Assembly (NCBI GenBank): GCA_024128875.1
Contig: JAMYFF010000003.1
Location: forward strand, 62,001-126,000
Direction: 5' to 3'
Source: Salinilacustrithrix flava
GTDB taxonomy: Bacteria > Actinomycetota > Acidimicrobiia > Acidimicrobiales > Salinilacustritrichaceae
DNA length: 64,000 nucleotides
Position numbers and translations under genes: made by a program. The notes under the pieces are model-generated. The model saw nothing but the letters and a program-made list of their open reading frames with translations. It searched no databases and had not been told where the DNA came from. Of this stretch, positions 26,363-36,161 are shown piece by piece (position 1 is the stretch's first letter; every line of letters starts with the position of its first letter).

Positions 26363-27799
26363 ATGGCTGTCCAGAGACTGCTCGACCCGACACCCGTCCG
26401 CTCCGTCGAGGAGCACCGAGCCGTCGGCGGGCTCGTCGGCCTCGACGAGGCCCTCCGGGTGGAGCCCGAGGTCGCCATCAGCGTCGTCACCGATGCCGGC
26501 CTGCGCGGCCGGGGCGGCGCCGGCTTCCCCACCGGCAAGAAGTGGTCCACCGTCGCCGCCAACGCGGCGAGCGGCGAGCTGGCCCCCACCGTCGTGGTCA
26601 ACGCCGCCGAGGGCGAGCCCGGCACGTTCGGCGACCGCACCCTCATCCGCCGCAACCCCTACCGGGTCCTCGAGGGCGCGCTCATCGCCGCCCATGCCAT
26701 CGGTGCCCGGGCCATCGCCGTCGTCACCAAGGAGCAGTACACCACCGAGCTCGAGCTCCTCACCGACGCCGCCCAGGAGCTCGTGGCCACCGGCGCCGCG
26801 GGCGACGTGGAGATCGACGTGGTGGGCGGCGCCGGCCACTACCTCCTCGGCGAGGAGACCGGGCTGCTCGAGGCCGCCGCCGGCCGGCTCCCCTTCCCCC
26901 GCGTGGCGCCGCCGTACCGGCACGGCACCGTCGAGGTCGGCGACCCCTCCGGCGGGGCCAGCCGGCTGGAGCTGGCCGGGGACGGCGGCACGGCGCCGCC
27001 AACCCTCGTGAACAACGCCGAGACCTTCGCCCACGTGCCCCAGATCGTCCGGTACGGCTCCGACTGGTTCCGCGAGCTCGGCACCGCCGACTCCCCGGGC
27101 ACGTCGCTGTTCACCATCTCCGGCGACACCAGTCGGGGAGGGGTAGGCGAGTTCGCGCTCGGCACCCCGGTGCGCGAGATCATCGAGGAGCTCGGCGGCG
27201 GGATCACCGACGGCGAGGTCGCCTTCGTGATGAGCGGCGTCGGCTCCGGCATCCTGCTCCCCCACCAGCTCGACCTGCCCGCCACCTACGAGGACCTCTC
27301 CGCCGCCGGCTCCGGGCTCGGCACCGGGGGCTTCATGGTCTTCAGCACCGACACCGACCCGATCGCCGTCGCCCACGGCGTCTCCCGGTTCCTGGCCATC
27401 GAGTCATGCGGTCAGTGCAGCCCCTGCAAGGAGGGTGGCCTCGAGGTCGCGGCTGCCCTCGACGTGCTCCGCGACGGCCAGGCCGACGAGGCCTCCGTCG
27501 AGCGCCTGCTGCCCCTGGTCCGCACGCTCTCCGACGAGGCCCGCTGCGACCTCGGCCCCCAGCACGAGCGGGTGGTCACCAGCTTCCTCGAGCAGTTCCC
27601 CGATGCCCTCCGAGCCCACGCCGTCGGCCACATCAGCGCCGCCCCCGTCCTGGTCGCGCCCATCGTCGACATCGACGACGAGGGCCGCGTCACCCTCGAC
27701 GAGGACCACCGCACCAAGCAGCCCGACTGGGAGCACGGCGACGACTGGAACGGCCAGACCCCTGCCGACCGCCACGACGTCGCCGTCACGATCGAGTAG
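26363..27799 (+). CDS. NuoF-like NADH-binding flavoprotein, stand-alone
   Basis: A 478-residue protein of the complex I 51-kDa (NuoF) family. It has LRGRGGAGFPTGKKWSTV (NADH/FMN site near residue 48), VVNAAEGEPGTFGDR, LLGEETGLLEAAAG, the SLBB region, and an iron-sulfur motif ESCGQCSPCKEG near residue 350 with a fourth cysteine in ARCDLG. The N-terminal 2Fe-2S NuoE part is absent and no nuoE, nuoG or hydrogenase gene adjoins it, so it is not part of a complex I operon here. GGAGG lies 6 nt before the ATG. It may serve another NADH-dependent electron-transfer system. Confidence 0.88.
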   Translation: MAVQRLLDPTPVRSVEEHRAVGGLVGLDEALRVEPEVAISVVTDAGLRGRGGAGFPTGKKWSTVAANAASGELAPTVVVNAAEGEPGTFGDRTLIRRNPYRVLEGALIAAHAIGARAIAVVTKEQYTTELELLTDAAQELVATGAAGDVEIDVVGGAGHYLLGEETGLLEAAAGRLPFPRVAPPYRHGTVEVGDPSGGASRLELAGDGGTAPPTLVNNAETFAHVPQIVRYGSDWFRELGTADSPGTSLFTISGDTSRGGVGEFALGTPVREIIEELGGGITDGEVAFVMSGVGSGILLPHQLDLPATYEDLSAAGSGLGTGGFMVFSTDTDPIAVAHGVSRFLAIESCGQCSPCKEGGLEVAAALDVLRDGQADEASVERLLPLVRTLSDEARCDLGPQHERVVTSFLEQFPDALRAHAVGHISAAPVLVAPIVDIDDEGRVTLDEDHRTKQPDWEHGDDWNGQTPADRHDVAVTIE

Positions 27800-27826
27800 G
27801 CGGCCACCGGCCGGGCGGCCGGCCCA

Positions 27827-29152
27827 TCAGCGCACGAAGGCGGCGGCCAGACCGAACCCGGTGGTGCCACCGGGGATGAGGCCCGGCGTCGCGCACCCGG
27901 TCAGCATCGACGTCGACGGGAGGGGCGCACCGAACATGTGGTGGTGGAGCCAGCCACCGGCGTAGTCCTGCGCCGGACGGCAGTTCGGGTTGTGTCCCCC
28001 CTCACGGACCGTCACGACCTCGACCCGCCCAGGGCCGGCCTGCTCGACCGTCCTGCGGGCGAGCTCGTAGGTGATGTCCGGGTCGTCGTGCGCGTTCACC
28101 ATCAGGATCGCGGGCTTCGCCTCCCACGGGATCGGGGTCGTGATCTCCGAGATGGCGAAGGGCGCGAACCCGACCCAGGAGGCGACCGCTCGGATCCGTG
28201 CGTCCTGGAACGGACCGGCAGCGAAGTACAGGCCGCTGATCCCGCCCATGGAGGCCCCGCTGTAGACGATGCGATCCGCGTTCACCGAGCCGCCGAGCCC
28301 CGGGTCGCTGAGCAGGTGATCGAGCACCTCTCCGACGTCGCCGGGGTGGTTCGGCATGTCTCCCCAGTTGATGCCGCTCGCCTGGTCCATGAGCGGGAAC
28401 CCGATGCAGGCACGGATGAACTCGCCGTACGGGGCGTGGCAGTCCACGTTCGACCCGAAGCGGTACTTGCCCTCGACGTGCACGGGGAGCGCAGAGCTCG
28501 TGCGGGGCTGGCCGTCGGCACCGGTCGGGTACATCAGGCGCACGTGGATCTGGCGCTCGGGCAACGTCGGCACGACCTGGGACCGGTTGCGCCCGGATCG
28601 ATCGGCGATCACGAGCGTTTTCTGACCGGCGCTGGCGCTCGTGAGCACGAGCTGGCTGATCGTCCCGATGAGGTCGGTCTTGGCCTTGTACTCCGCCGAG
28701 TCCGAGAAGGACAGCATCACGCCGCCGCGGTTCAATCGGCCGTCCCGCAGGGTCGCGGTCCAGTGAGCACGACCACCGTCGTCGGCCTCCCGACCCATGA
28801 CGTTCCGGTAGACGAGGTCGACGAAGGCCGGGGCGTCCAGGGACCCGTATCGGGCCTGGAACTCCGCCGAGCGAGCGAAGTCCGAGGCGACGGCGTGCAG
28901 CGGGTAGCCGGACCGCACCTGGTGCTGCCAGTACGCCAGACCCCCGCCGTCGGCATCGCGGAGGAAGAACGCCCGGTACAGGCGCGTGACCGACATGGAG
29001 TCGGGTCCGGTGGTGGTCGAGGACGCGCTTGACACCACGGTCGGTGACGCGACCCCCTCGGGTGCGGCACCCGAGGGGGTCGGTACGAGCAGCGCCGCAG
29101 CCAGCCCCACCCCCGTTGCCGCGCGCGCCAGCCTGGACATCGAAAGCGTCAT
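27827..29152 (-). CDS. Secreted DUF4214 domain plus esterase/depolymerase-like protein
   Basis: A 441-residue exported protein with a signal peptide (ARAATGVGLAAALLVPTPSGA, cleavage near residue 29). Residues 50-125 are a DUF4214 domain (SVTRLYRAFFLRDADGGGLAYW, and YRNVMGREADDGGRAHW). Residues 150-430 are an alpha/beta hydrolase resembling poly(3-hydroxybutyrate)-depolymerase-like esterases, with the nucleophile in YSGASMGGISG and a late histidine in REGGHNPNC. GGAGAGG lies about 9 nt before the ATG. DUF4214 occurs in surface and secreted proteins; its ligand is unknown. The combination with an esterase suggests an extracellular polymer-degrading role, which is inference. Confidence 0.82.
   Translation of the reverse strand: MTLSMSRLARAATGVGLAAALLVPTPSGAAPEGVASPTVVSSASSTTTGPDSMSVTRLYRAFFLRDADGGGLAYWQHQVRSGYPLHAVASDFARSAEFQARYGSLDAPAFVDLVYRNVMGREADDGGRAHWTATLRDGRLNRGGVMLSFSDSAEYKAKTDLIGTISQLVLTSASAGQKTLVIADRSGRNRSQVVPTLPERQIHVRLMYPTGADGQPRTSSALPVHVEGKYRFGSNVDCHAPYGEFIRACIGFPLMDQASGINWGDMPNHPGDVGEVLDHLLSDPGLGGSVNADRIVYSGASMGGISGLYFAAGPFQDARIRAVASWVGFAPFAISEITTPIPWEAKPAILMVNAHDDPDITYELARRTVEQAGPGRVEVVTVREGGHNPNCRPAQDYAGGWLHHHMFGAPLPSTSMLTGCATPGLIPGGTTGFGLAAAFVR
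29050..29082. repeat. Perfect 16-bp inverted repeat inside signal-peptide coding region
   Basis: The arms 29050-29065 and 29067-29082 are exact inverted copies around a single central base. They fall in codons of the DUF4214 protein just after the hydrophobic core (PTPSGAAPEGV). A hairpin this strong early in the mRNA could affect translation or mark a protein-binding site. Confidence 0.75.
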
Positions 29153-29257
29153 CTTCGGATCCCTCTCCGCCGATCGACCGCACCCCCCAGCGGGACGCGG
29201 CGTTCGCTGGCCCATCGGCACTCGGCGCCCGCACCTTGAGGGATTGCTCGCCGCGTC

Positions 29258-29270
29258 TAGGTTCCCCCGG
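29258..29270 (+). promoter_or_regulatory. Candidate -10 element of the OpuC-type ABC operon
   Basis: TAGGTT (29258-29263) precedes the ATG at 29271 by 7 nt without a Shine-Dalgarno sequence, so the operon may start with a leaderless first cistron. Confidence 0.5.
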
Positions 29271-30371
29271 ATGTCGCAGCCTGTCGCGATCCGGCTCGAG
29301 CAGGTCTGCAAGCGGTACCCCGGCGCCGCGGGGCTCGCCGTGGACCACCTCGACCTCGAGATCCCCACCGGCGAGATCGTCGCCCTGGTCGGCCCGTCGG
29401 GGTGCGGGAAGACCACGACGCTGAAGATGATCAACCGGCTCATCGAGCCGACATCGGGCACCATCGAGATCCACGGTCGGCCTGCTGACGAGCTGCCGGT
29501 GCACGAGCTGCGCCGCGGCATCGGCTACGTGATCCAGCAGACCGGGCTGTTCCCGCACAAGACCGTGGCGGGCAACATCGCCACCGTCCCCCGCCTGCTC
29601 GGTTGGGACAAGGCCCGGACCCGCGAGCGGGTGGAGGAGCTGGTCGACCTCGTTGGCCTCGAGCGCCAGATGCTCGACCGCTACCCGTCGGCCCTGTCCG
29701 GCGGCCAGCAGCAGCGCGTCGGGGTCGCCCGCGCCCTGGCCGCCGACCCGCCGATCCTGCTGATGGACGAGCCCTACAGCGCGGTCGACCCGATCGTGCG
29801 GGCCCGGCTGCAGGACGAGCTGCTCGACCTGCAGCGCCGGGTGCACAAGACCATCGTCCTCGTCACCCACGACGTCGACGAGGCCCTCAAGCTCGGCGAC
29901 CGGGTCGTCATCCTCAACGTCGGCGGCGTGCTCGAGCAGGCCGCCCCTCCCGCGGAGATCCTGGCCGACCCGGCGTCACCCTTCGTCGCCGACTTCCTCG
30001 GTGAGGAGCTCGGCCTGAAGCGCCTGGCGCTGCTGCGCGTCCGCGACATCACCCCCGACACCGGCCCCGTCGCCGAGGTGGGCGACGATGCCGACAGCGT
30101 CCGCGCCCTGATGCAGGAGCACCGCGTCACGTGGTTCGGCATCCGCGAGCACGGCCGCCTGCTCGGCTGGCAGTGGGGCTCGACGCTCGACGGCGAGGTG
30201 CGGGCCGACGGCGCCGAGCCGTTCCGCACGGTCGTCAGCCCCGACACGACGTTGCGCAGCGCGCTGGACGGGATCGTCAACTCCCTCACGAACGTTGCCG
30301 TGGTGATCGACGACGACGGCGAGTACCGGGGGATGGTCCGCATCGAGGAGATCAGCGAGGGCGTCCGGTGA
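29271..30371 (+). CDS. Osmoprotectant ABC transporter ATP-binding protein
   Basis: A 366-residue ATPase of the ProV/OpuCA type. Walker A is GPSGCGKTT near residues 38-46, the signature is LSGGQQQRVGVARAL near 142, and Walker B is PILLMDEPYSAVD. The C-terminal third is a pair of CBS domains (EVGDDADSVRALMQEHRV and TTLRSALDGIVNSLTNVAVV), which in OpuA/OpuC-type systems sense ionic strength or nucleotides. It is the first gene of a four-gene operon; its TGA overlaps the GTG of the first permease. Substrates are probably glycine betaine, choline or related solutes. Confidence 0.92.
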   Translation: MSQPVAIRLEQVCKRYPGAAGLAVDHLDLEIPTGEIVALVGPSGCGKTTTLKMINRLIEPTSGTIEIHGRPADELPVHELRRGIGYVIQQTGLFPHKTVAGNIATVPRLLGWDKARTRERVEELVDLVGLERQMLDRYPSALSGGQQQRVGVARALAADPPILLMDEPYSAVDPIVRARLQDELLDLQRRVHKTIVLVTHDVDEALKLGDRVVILNVGGVLEQAAPPAEILADPASPFVADFLGEELGLKRLALLRVRDITPDTGPVAEVGDDADSVRALMQEHRVTWFGIREHGRLLGWQWGSTLDGEVRADGAEPFRTVVSPDTTLRSALDGIVNSLTNVAVVIDDDGEYRGMVRIEEISEGVR

Positions 30372-31042
30372 GCATCTTCGCCACCCGCCACGACCGGCTG
30401 CTGTCCTGGGAGTGGATCGGCGACCACACCGACGAGATCTGGGAGCGCACGCTCCAGCACCTCCAGCTCACCGGGTACGCCGTGGGCATCGGGCTCGTCA
30501 TCGCCATGGCGATGTCGATGGTCGCGCTCCGGTGGCGACGGGCGTACGCCCCCCTCGCCGCCCTGTCCGGCGCCCTCTACAGCATCCCGAGCCTGGCGCT
30601 CTTCGCCATCCTCGTGCCCTACACCGGCCTCGGCTTCCGCCCGGTGCTCATCGCGCTCGTCACCTACACCTTGCTCATCCTGCTCCGGAACATCGTCGCC
30701 GGGATCGATGGCGTGCCGAGATCGGTGCTCGAGGCGGCCGACGGCATGGGCTACGAGCCGTGGCGACGGTTCCTCGCCGTCGACCTCCGGTTGGCGACCC
30801 CCGCGATCATCGGCGGCATCCGGGTGGCCACGGTCACGGTCATCGGCCTGGTCACCGTGGGCGCCCTCGTCGGCAGCGGCGGCTACGGCGTCTTCATCAA
30901 CGACGGGCTCAGCCGGAACTTCACCACGCCGATCATCGTGGGCGGTGGGCTGTCGATCGCCATGGCCATCGCGTTCGACCTGCTGTTCGTCGCCGTGCAG
31001 CGGCTGACGACGCCGTGGTCCCGAGCGGGGATGGCACCATGA
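30368..31042 (+). CDS. Osmoprotectant ABC transporter permease 1
   Basis: A 224-residue membrane permease of the OpuCB/ProW type with five to six hydrophobic segments. The coupling-helix region is EAADGMGYEPWRRFLAVDLRLATPAIIGG, matching the EAA motif that contacts the ATPase. It begins LSWEWIGDHTDEIWERTLQHLQL, the usual OpuC permease start. GTG overlaps the ATPase stop by 4 nt, and its own TGA overlaps the ATG of the second permease, so the operon is tightly coupled. Confidence 0.92.
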   Translation: MSIFATRHDRLLSWEWIGDHTDEIWERTLQHLQLTGYAVGIGLVIAMAMSMVALRWRRAYAPLAALSGALYSIPSLALFAILVPYTGLGFRPVLIALVTYTLLILLRNIVAGIDGVPRSVLEAADGMGYEPWRRFLAVDLRLATPAIIGGIRVATVTVIGLVTVGALVGSGGYGVFINDGLSRNFTTPIIVGGGLSIAMAIAFDLLFVAVQRLTTPWSRAGMAP

Positions 31043-31746
31043 TCGAGGACGCACTGGCCTACCTGACCGACGCCGACTCCTGGTGGGGGCGCAACGGACT
31101 GGTCAACCTGACGTGGAACCACGTGCGGCTGTCCGGCGCTGCGCTGCTCGCCGCCATCGTGCTCGCGGTGCCCCCCGCGCTCCTCCTCGGGCACCGGCAT
31201 CGGGGTGGGCTCCTGACGGTCACGCTCGTGAACCTCAGCCGCGCGCTGCCGACCTTCGCCGTGATCGCCTTCGTCCTCCCGGTCTCCTACCAGCTCGACC
31301 TCGGCCTGGGGTTCTGGCCCACGTTCGTGGCCCTGGTGCTGCTCGCCCTGCCGCCGGTGTTCGTCAACGCCTACACCGGTGTCGACGACGTCGACGCGGC
31401 GGTCGTGGAAGCGGCGCGGGGCATGGGCATGCGCGAGTCGGAGGTGCTGCGCCGGGTCGAGGTGCCGGCCGCGATGCCGCTGCTCGCCGCCGGCGTGCGC
31501 GTCTCTGCGGTGCAGGTCGTGGCCACCACCACCCTCGGCACCCTGGTGGGCTACCGCTGCCTCGGCACGCCGATCATCCAGGGCATCGCCGAGCGCGACT
31601 ACGGCAAGGTGCTCGCCGCCGCGGTCATCGTCGCGGCCCTGTCCCTGCTCACCGATGCCGCCTTCGGCGCCCTCGGCCGACGCCTCACCCCCTGGGCGGA
31701 CAACCCCACCATCGAGACCAAAGCGAGCGTCCAGCACGCCACGTGA
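31039..31746 (+). CDS. Osmoprotectant ABC transporter permease 2
   Basis: A 235-residue permease, paralogue of the gene before it. It has the EAA-type loop EAARGMGMRESEVLRRVEVPAAMPLLAAG and the C-terminal ERDYGKVLAAAVIVAALSLLTDAAFGALGRRLTPW. With the first permease it would form the heterodimeric membrane channel. The start ATG overlaps the previous stop by 4 nt. The binding-protein gene follows after 38 bp with its own Shine-Dalgarno site. Confidence 0.92.
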   Translation: MIEDALAYLTDADSWWGRNGLVNLTWNHVRLSGAALLAAIVLAVPPALLLGHRHRGGLLTVTLVNLSRALPTFAVIAFVLPVSYQLDLGLGFWPTFVALVLLALPPVFVNAYTGVDDVDAAVVEAARGMGMRESEVLRRVEVPAAMPLLAAGVRVSAVQVVATTTLGTLVGYRCLGTPIIQGIAERDYGKVLAAAVIVAALSLLTDAAFGALGRRLTPWADNPTIETKASVQHAT

Positions 31747-31784
31747 GCCAGGATTCCCCTGTCCGACCCCCGAAAGGAACTCCC

Positions 31785-32783
31785 ATGAAGATCTCCCGAC
31801 TGCTCGTGGCGCTGTTCGCGGTGCTGGCCCTGCTGGCCGGTGCGTGCGGCGACGACGACGACGCTGACGTCGCATCGTCCGGCGACGACACCGACGAGGC
31901 CGCCACCGAGGCCGAGACCGACACCGAGACCGAGACCGAGACCGATGCCGCCGATGGCCCCGCCATCCGCATCGGCGCCCAGGACTTCGGCGAGTCGGCC
32001 ATCCTCGCCGAGATCTACGGCCAGGCGCTCGAGGCCAACGGCTACTCGGTCGAGCAGGTCAGCGTCGGCGGCTTCCGCGACGTGCTGCTCGGGGCCTTCG
32101 ACAACGGCGAGGTGAACTTCTCGCCGGAGTACGCCGCCTCCATGCTCGAGTTCCTCAACGGCAACGCCGGCGAGGCCACCGGTGATGCCGACGAGACGGT
32201 GGAGCTGCTCCAGTCCCAGCTCGACTCGGTGGGCCTGGTCGCGCTCGAGCCGGCGCCGGCGGTCGACACCAACGCATTCGTCGTCACCCAGGAGACGGCC
32301 GACGAGCAGGGCCTCGCCGCCCTGTCCGACCTGCCCGCCGACGGCGGCGACCTGACCTTGGGTGCACCGCAGGACTGCGAGACGAACCCGTTCTGCATCC
32401 CCGGGCTCCAGGACGTCTACGGCGTCGACCTGTCCGGCGACTTCGTGCCCCTCGACGCCGGCCTGGTGGCCGACGCTCTCGAAGCGGGCGAGATCCAGGT
32501 CGGCGTGCTGTTCTCGACCAGCGGCCGCATCGCCGACGAGGGCTGGGTCCTGCTCGAGGACGACATGGACATGCTCGCCGCCGACAACGTCACCCCGGTG
32601 GTCTCCGCCGAGCTCGAGGAGGCCTACGGCCAGGAGCTGATCGACCTGATCAACGAGATCAGCGCCGCGATCGACACCGACACGCTCACGGACCTGAACC
32701 GGCGCTTCGACATCGACAAGGAGGACGCCGACGACATCGCGGCAGACTTCATCACCGAAGCCGGCCTGGGGTCCGAGGGCTGA
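31785..32783 (+). CDS. Osmoprotectant ABC transporter substrate-binding lipoprotein
   Basis: A 332-residue OpuCC/OsmX-type binding protein. The N-terminus is a lipoprotein signal (SRLLVALFAVLALLAGAC) with a lipobox LAGAC and lipidated Cys21. A very acidic spacer with repeated TE pairs (residues 22-56) separates the anchor from the binding domain, which starts IRIGAQDFGESAILAEIYGQALEANGY, the usual OpuC pattern. AAAGGA lies 7 nt before the ATG. It completes a four-gene transporter operon. Ligand choice (betaine, choline, carnitine, other) cannot be read from sequence. Confidence 0.93.
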   Translation: MKISRLLVALFAVLALLAGACGDDDDADVASSGDDTDEAATEAETDTETETETDAADGPAIRIGAQDFGESAILAEIYGQALEANGYSVEQVSVGGFRDVLLGAFDNGEVNFSPEYAASMLEFLNGNAGEATGDADETVELLQSQLDSVGLVALEPAPAVDTNAFVVTQETADEQGLAALSDLPADGGDLTLGAPQDCETNPFCIPGLQDVYGVDLSGDFVPLDAGLVADALEAGEIQVGVLFSTSGRIADEGWVLLEDDMDMLAADNVTPVVSAELEEAYGQELIDLINEISAAIDTDTLTDLNRRFDIDKEDADDIAADFITEAGLGSEG

Positions 32784-32793
32784 TCCGGCGCCG

Positions 32794-35718
32794 TCAGTCG
32801 ACCGGGGCCCAGCACGGGGTCCCGGTCGACCCGGCATTCCGCACCAGCTCCAGCGCGTCGGCGACCGACACCGCAGGGCTCCACAGGAAGCCCTGCCCGA
32901 TGTCCACGCCGAGCTGGCACAGCCGCTCCCGCTGGGCCTCGTCCTCGACGCCCTCGGCGACGGTGCGCAGGCCCAGGGCGTGGCCCAAGCCGATCACGGC
33001 CGAGACGACGGCCGCGTCGTCGCCGGCGTCGCCCATCCCGGCGACGAAGCCCCGGTCGATCTTCAGGTAGTCGACGGCGAAGCGCTGCAGGCGGCTGAGC
33101 GAGGAGTAGCCGGTGCCGAAGTCGTCGATGGCGAGCTCGACGCCGATCTGCTTGATCTCCTCGAGCGTGGCGGCCGCGGCGTGCTCGTCGGCAAGCGCCG
33201 ACTCCACCACCTCGATGCACAGCAGGTGGGGCGGGAACCCCGCGTCCTCGACCAGCTGGCGGACCATGGCGGGGAAGCCGGGGTCGCCGATCTGGGTGGC
33301 CGACACGTTGACCGCGATCGTCGGCGTGGCGTCGGCATGCTCGGCGTGGAGCACGGCCAGGGCGTCGCACGCCTCGGCCAGCACCTGCTGGTCGATCTGG
33401 TCGATCACGCCGCTCTCCTCGGCCAGCTCGATGAAGTCGGCCGACTCGGAGATCTGCCCGTCCTCGCCCTCCCGGCGCGCCAGCGCCTCGAAGCCGACCA
33501 GGTCGCCGGTGTGCAGGCAGAACTGCGGCTGGAGGTGGGCGTGGATCTCGCCCGCCACGAGCGAGCGCAGCAGGTCGTCGGCCTGCTCACGCCGGTCGCG
33601 GTTGCGCTGCTGCAGGGCATCGTCGAACAGCCACACCGTGTCCTTGCCGTTGCCCTTGGCCTCGTACATGGCGGCATCGGCGTTGCGGAGCAGCCCGTCG
33701 GCCGGCACGCCGGGCTGGGACATGGCCACGCCGATCGTCGCGGAGAGGTGCAGGCTGTGGTGCCCGATGCGGAACGGCGCCCGCACGGCTCGCAGGACCC
33801 GCTCCGCGATCGCGACCGCACCTTCCGGCCCCTGGAGGTCAGCGAAGCCGACCACGAACTCATCCCCGCCGATGCGAGCCACCAGGTCCCCGGGTCGCAG
33901 GACCGACCGCAGCCGATCGGCGATGATCTGCAGGGCGAGGTCGCCGGCGGTGTGCCCGACCCGGTCGTTCAGGGCCTTGAAGTCGTCCAGGTCGATGAAC
34001 GTCACCGCCGCCAGGCGACCGCCGGCTTCGTGCTCGGCCAGGGCGGCGTCGAGGCGCTCGACGAAGAGCCGGCGGTTCGGCAGCGCGGTGAGCGGGTCGT
34101 GGAACGCCTGGAACTCCAGCTCCCGCTCGAGCCGGTCCCGCTCGGTGTTGTCGAAGGAGGCGTAGACGGTGCCGTGGAAGTCGATCTCGTCGTCGTCGAT
34201 CCGCTCGACCACGACGTGCAGCGGCACGATGCTGCCGTCCGCCCGCGGGGCATCGAGGTCGCCCTCCCACGGCTTGCCTTCGGCGAGGGTCCGTTGGATG
34301 TCCTCGGTCACGTTCTGGTCGGTCGTCTCGAGGCCCAGGTCGGCCGTGCTGCGTCCGAGCGCCTCGCTGCCGCTGATGCCGAACAGCGCCTCGGCCCGGT
34401 CGTTCCAGTACACGAGGATGCCGCTGTCGTCGGTGAGGCCGATGGCCACCGGCAGGCGGGCGAGGAGGCGGCTCTCCAGCCGGCGGGCGATCTGGTGCAG
34501 GCGCGTGTCGGTGACGTCGCTGCCGGTGACGGCGATGGCCCCCACCCGGGGATCGTCCAGCAGGTTGACGACGGACAGGTCGAGGGCGCGCCAGCGGCCC
34601 TCCCCGTCCAGGGCGCGGATGGTGACCTGCTCCTCGGTGCCCGGCACCGCACTGACCCGGGCGAAGACGTCCATGGCCAGGACCCGGTCGGTGGGCTCGA
34701 TGAGGGAGAAGGCATCCTCACCGATGCGCTCGCCGGCCGTCAGCCCGAGCAGCGAGCAGGTGAGCTCGCTCACGTGGAGCACGGCGGCATCGGGGCCGAT
34801 CAGGGCGAAGATCGGCGACGTGGTGTCCAGCGCGCCGAAGATGCGGGAGTCACGGGCCAGGGCGCCTCGCTCGGCGGCCTTCAGGTCGCTGACGTCCAGG
34901 TGGATCAGGACCGCACCGCCGCCCATCTCGCCCGACGGGTTGACGCGCAGGCTGAACCACCGCTCCTCGTCCGGGGTCGGGCACGGGTAATCCATGGTGA
35001 AGGAGTCGAGGTCGCCGGACAGCACCCCGCGGATGCCCTGGGCGATGGCGTCGGCACCCTCGGCGAAGCGCCCCGCCGCGTGATCGCAGACGGCGAGGTA
35101 GTTCACCCCGATGCCGATGCGGGTCGGATCTGCGCCGGACAGCACGCCGGTGCGCTCCCATGCCCCGTTGACCGCCACGATCCGTCCGCTCCCGTCGATG
35201 ACGGCGATCGGCGAGGAGATGGAGTCGAACACCGCGGCGGCAGACGCCAGCATCTGGCGGTGGCGGATCGAGCCGCGACGGCGCTGGATGGCGCGGGCCA
35301 CCACGTCACCGAGCAGCTGGGGGTCCAGGTCCGCCTTGCACACGTACTCGTCCGCGCCCTCGGCCATGGCGGCGTGGACCATGGGCCCTGCGGCCTGGCC
35401 GGTGACGATCACGACGGGCGTGTCGGGTGCGGCGGCCGACAGCAGCGTCACGCTCTCGAGCCCGGAGGCGTCGGGGAGGGACAGGTCGAGCAGCACGCAG
35501 CTGACCGGGCGCTCGATGAGCGACTGGCGGGCGTCGCGGAGGGTCGCGACGCAGGACACGCGCGCCCGATCGGCGCCGGCGTCGACGAGGGTCTCCAGGA
35601 TGAGCCGCTGGTCCGAGATGCTGTCCTCGACCACGAGGACCGACAGCGCGCCGAGCTCGACGGTGGGGGCGACGACCGGGGCCTCGACGTCGAGCCGCTG
35701 GTGGACGGCGTCGCTCAC
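32794..35718 (-). CDS. REC-PAS-GGDEF-EAL cyclic-di-GMP signalling protein
   Basis: A 974-residue protein. Residues 24-140 are a response-regulator receiver ([12 protein letters not shown], phospho-acceptor in [10 protein letters not shown]). PAS-type domains follow to about residue 570. The diguanylate cyclase motif is intact as [11 protein letters not shown] near residue 615, and the phosphodiesterase motif is intact as GFEALAR near residue 741, with [14 protein letters not shown] and KIDRGFV later. Both catalytic sites look complete, so it may make and break cyclic di-GMP. Its GTG overlaps the stop of the receiver gene by 4 nt; the kinase upstream is probably its phosphodonor. Confidence 0.93.
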   Translation of the reverse strand: MSDAVHQRLDVEAPVVAPTVELGALSVLVVEDSISDQRLILETLVDAGADRARVSCVATLRDARQSLIERPVSCVLLDLSLPDASGLESVTLLSAAAPDTPVVIVTGQAAGPMVHAAMAEGADEYVCKADLDPQLLGDVVARAIQRRRGSIRHRQMLASAAAVFDSISSPIAVIDGSGRIVAVNGAWERTGVLSGADPTRIGIGVNYLAVCDHAAGRFAEGADAIAQGIRGVLSGDLDSFTMDYPCPTPDEERWFSLRVNPSGEMGGGAVLIHLDVSDLKAAERGALARDSRIFGALDTTSPIFALIGPDAAVLHVSELTCSLLGLTAGERIGEDAFSLIEPTDRVLAMDVFARVSAVPGTEEQVTIRALDGEGRWRALDLSVVNLLDDPRVGAIAVTGSDVTDTRLHQIARRLESRLLARLPVAIGLTDDSGILVYWNDRAEALFGISGSEALGRSTADLGLETTDQNVTEDIQRTLAEGKPWEGDLDAPRADGSIVPLHVVVERIDDDEIDFHGTVYASFDNTERDRLERELEFQAFHDPLTALPNRRLFVERLDAALAEHEAGGRLAAVTFIDLDDFKALNDRVGHTAGDLALQIIADRLRSVLRPGDLVARIGGDEFVVGFADLQGPEGAVAIAERVLRAVRAPFRIGHHSLHLSATIGVAMSQPGVPADGLLRNADAAMYEAKGNGKDTVWLFDDALQQRNRDRREQADDLLRSLVAGEIHAHLQPQFCLHTGDLVGFEALARREGEDGQISESADFIELAEESGVIDQIDQQVLAEACDALAVLHAEHADATPTIAVNVSATQIGDPGFPAMVRQLVEDAGFPPHLLCIEVVESALADEHAAAATLEEIKQIGVELAIDDFGTGYSSLSRLQRFAVDYLKIDRGFVAGMGDAGDDAAVVSAVIGLGHALGLRTVAEGVEDEAQRERLCQLGVDIGQGFLWSPAVSVADALELVRNAGSTGTPCWAPVD

Positions 35719-36161
35719 GCCGTGTCCTCGCGCTCGGGCAGGCGGACCATGCCCAGCCAGAACTCCTCGACGGCACGCACGACCTTGAGGAACTGGTCCA
35801 GGTCGACGGGCTTGGTGAGGAAGCAGTTGGCCCCGAGGTCGTAGCTCTCGAGGACGTCGGCCTCGGCGTCGGAGGTGGTGAGCACGGCGACCGGGATGCT
35901 GCGCAGGTCCGGGTCGCCCTTCATCTCGGCCAGGACCTCCTTGCCGTCCTTGCGGGGCAGGTTGAGGTCGAGGATCACGATGTCGGGGCGGGGCGCGCCG
36001 GCGTGATCGCCGCGCTGCGCCAGGAAGTCCATCGCCTGGACCCCGTCGCGCGCCACGTGGAGCTCGTTGAGGATCTTGGCGTCCTTGAGCGCCTCCTGGG
36101 TGAGGCGGACGTCGGCCGCGCTGTCCTCCACCAGGAGGATCTGCATCAGGTGCACGGTCAT
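35715..36161 (-). CDS. Single-domain response regulator (Rcp1-like)
   Basis: A 148-residue stand-alone receiver. Acidic residues are in [18 protein letters not shown], the phospho-acceptor aspartate is in [13 protein letters not shown] near residue 68, the switch threonine is in [12 protein letters not shown] and the lysine is in FLTKPVD. The CheY-like form with this N-terminus resembles Rcp1-type partners of phytochrome-like kinases. ATG 36161 overlaps the kinase stop, and its own stop overlaps the GGDEF-EAL start, so all three genes are translationally coupled. It may shuttle phosphate between them. Confidence 0.93.
   Translation of the reverse strand: MTVHLMQILLVEDSAADVRLTQEALKDAKILNELHVARDGVQAMDFLAQRGDHAGAPRPDIVILDLNLPRKDGKEVLAEMKGDPDLRSIPVAVLTTSDAEADVLESYDLGANCFLTKPVDLDQFLKVVRAVEEFWLGMVRLPEREDTA

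Noticed and set aside
31911..31950. Low-complexity GAGACCGA-type repeats as a regulatory element
   Set aside because: They encode the acidic linker of the binding lipoprotein, which is common after a lipobox.
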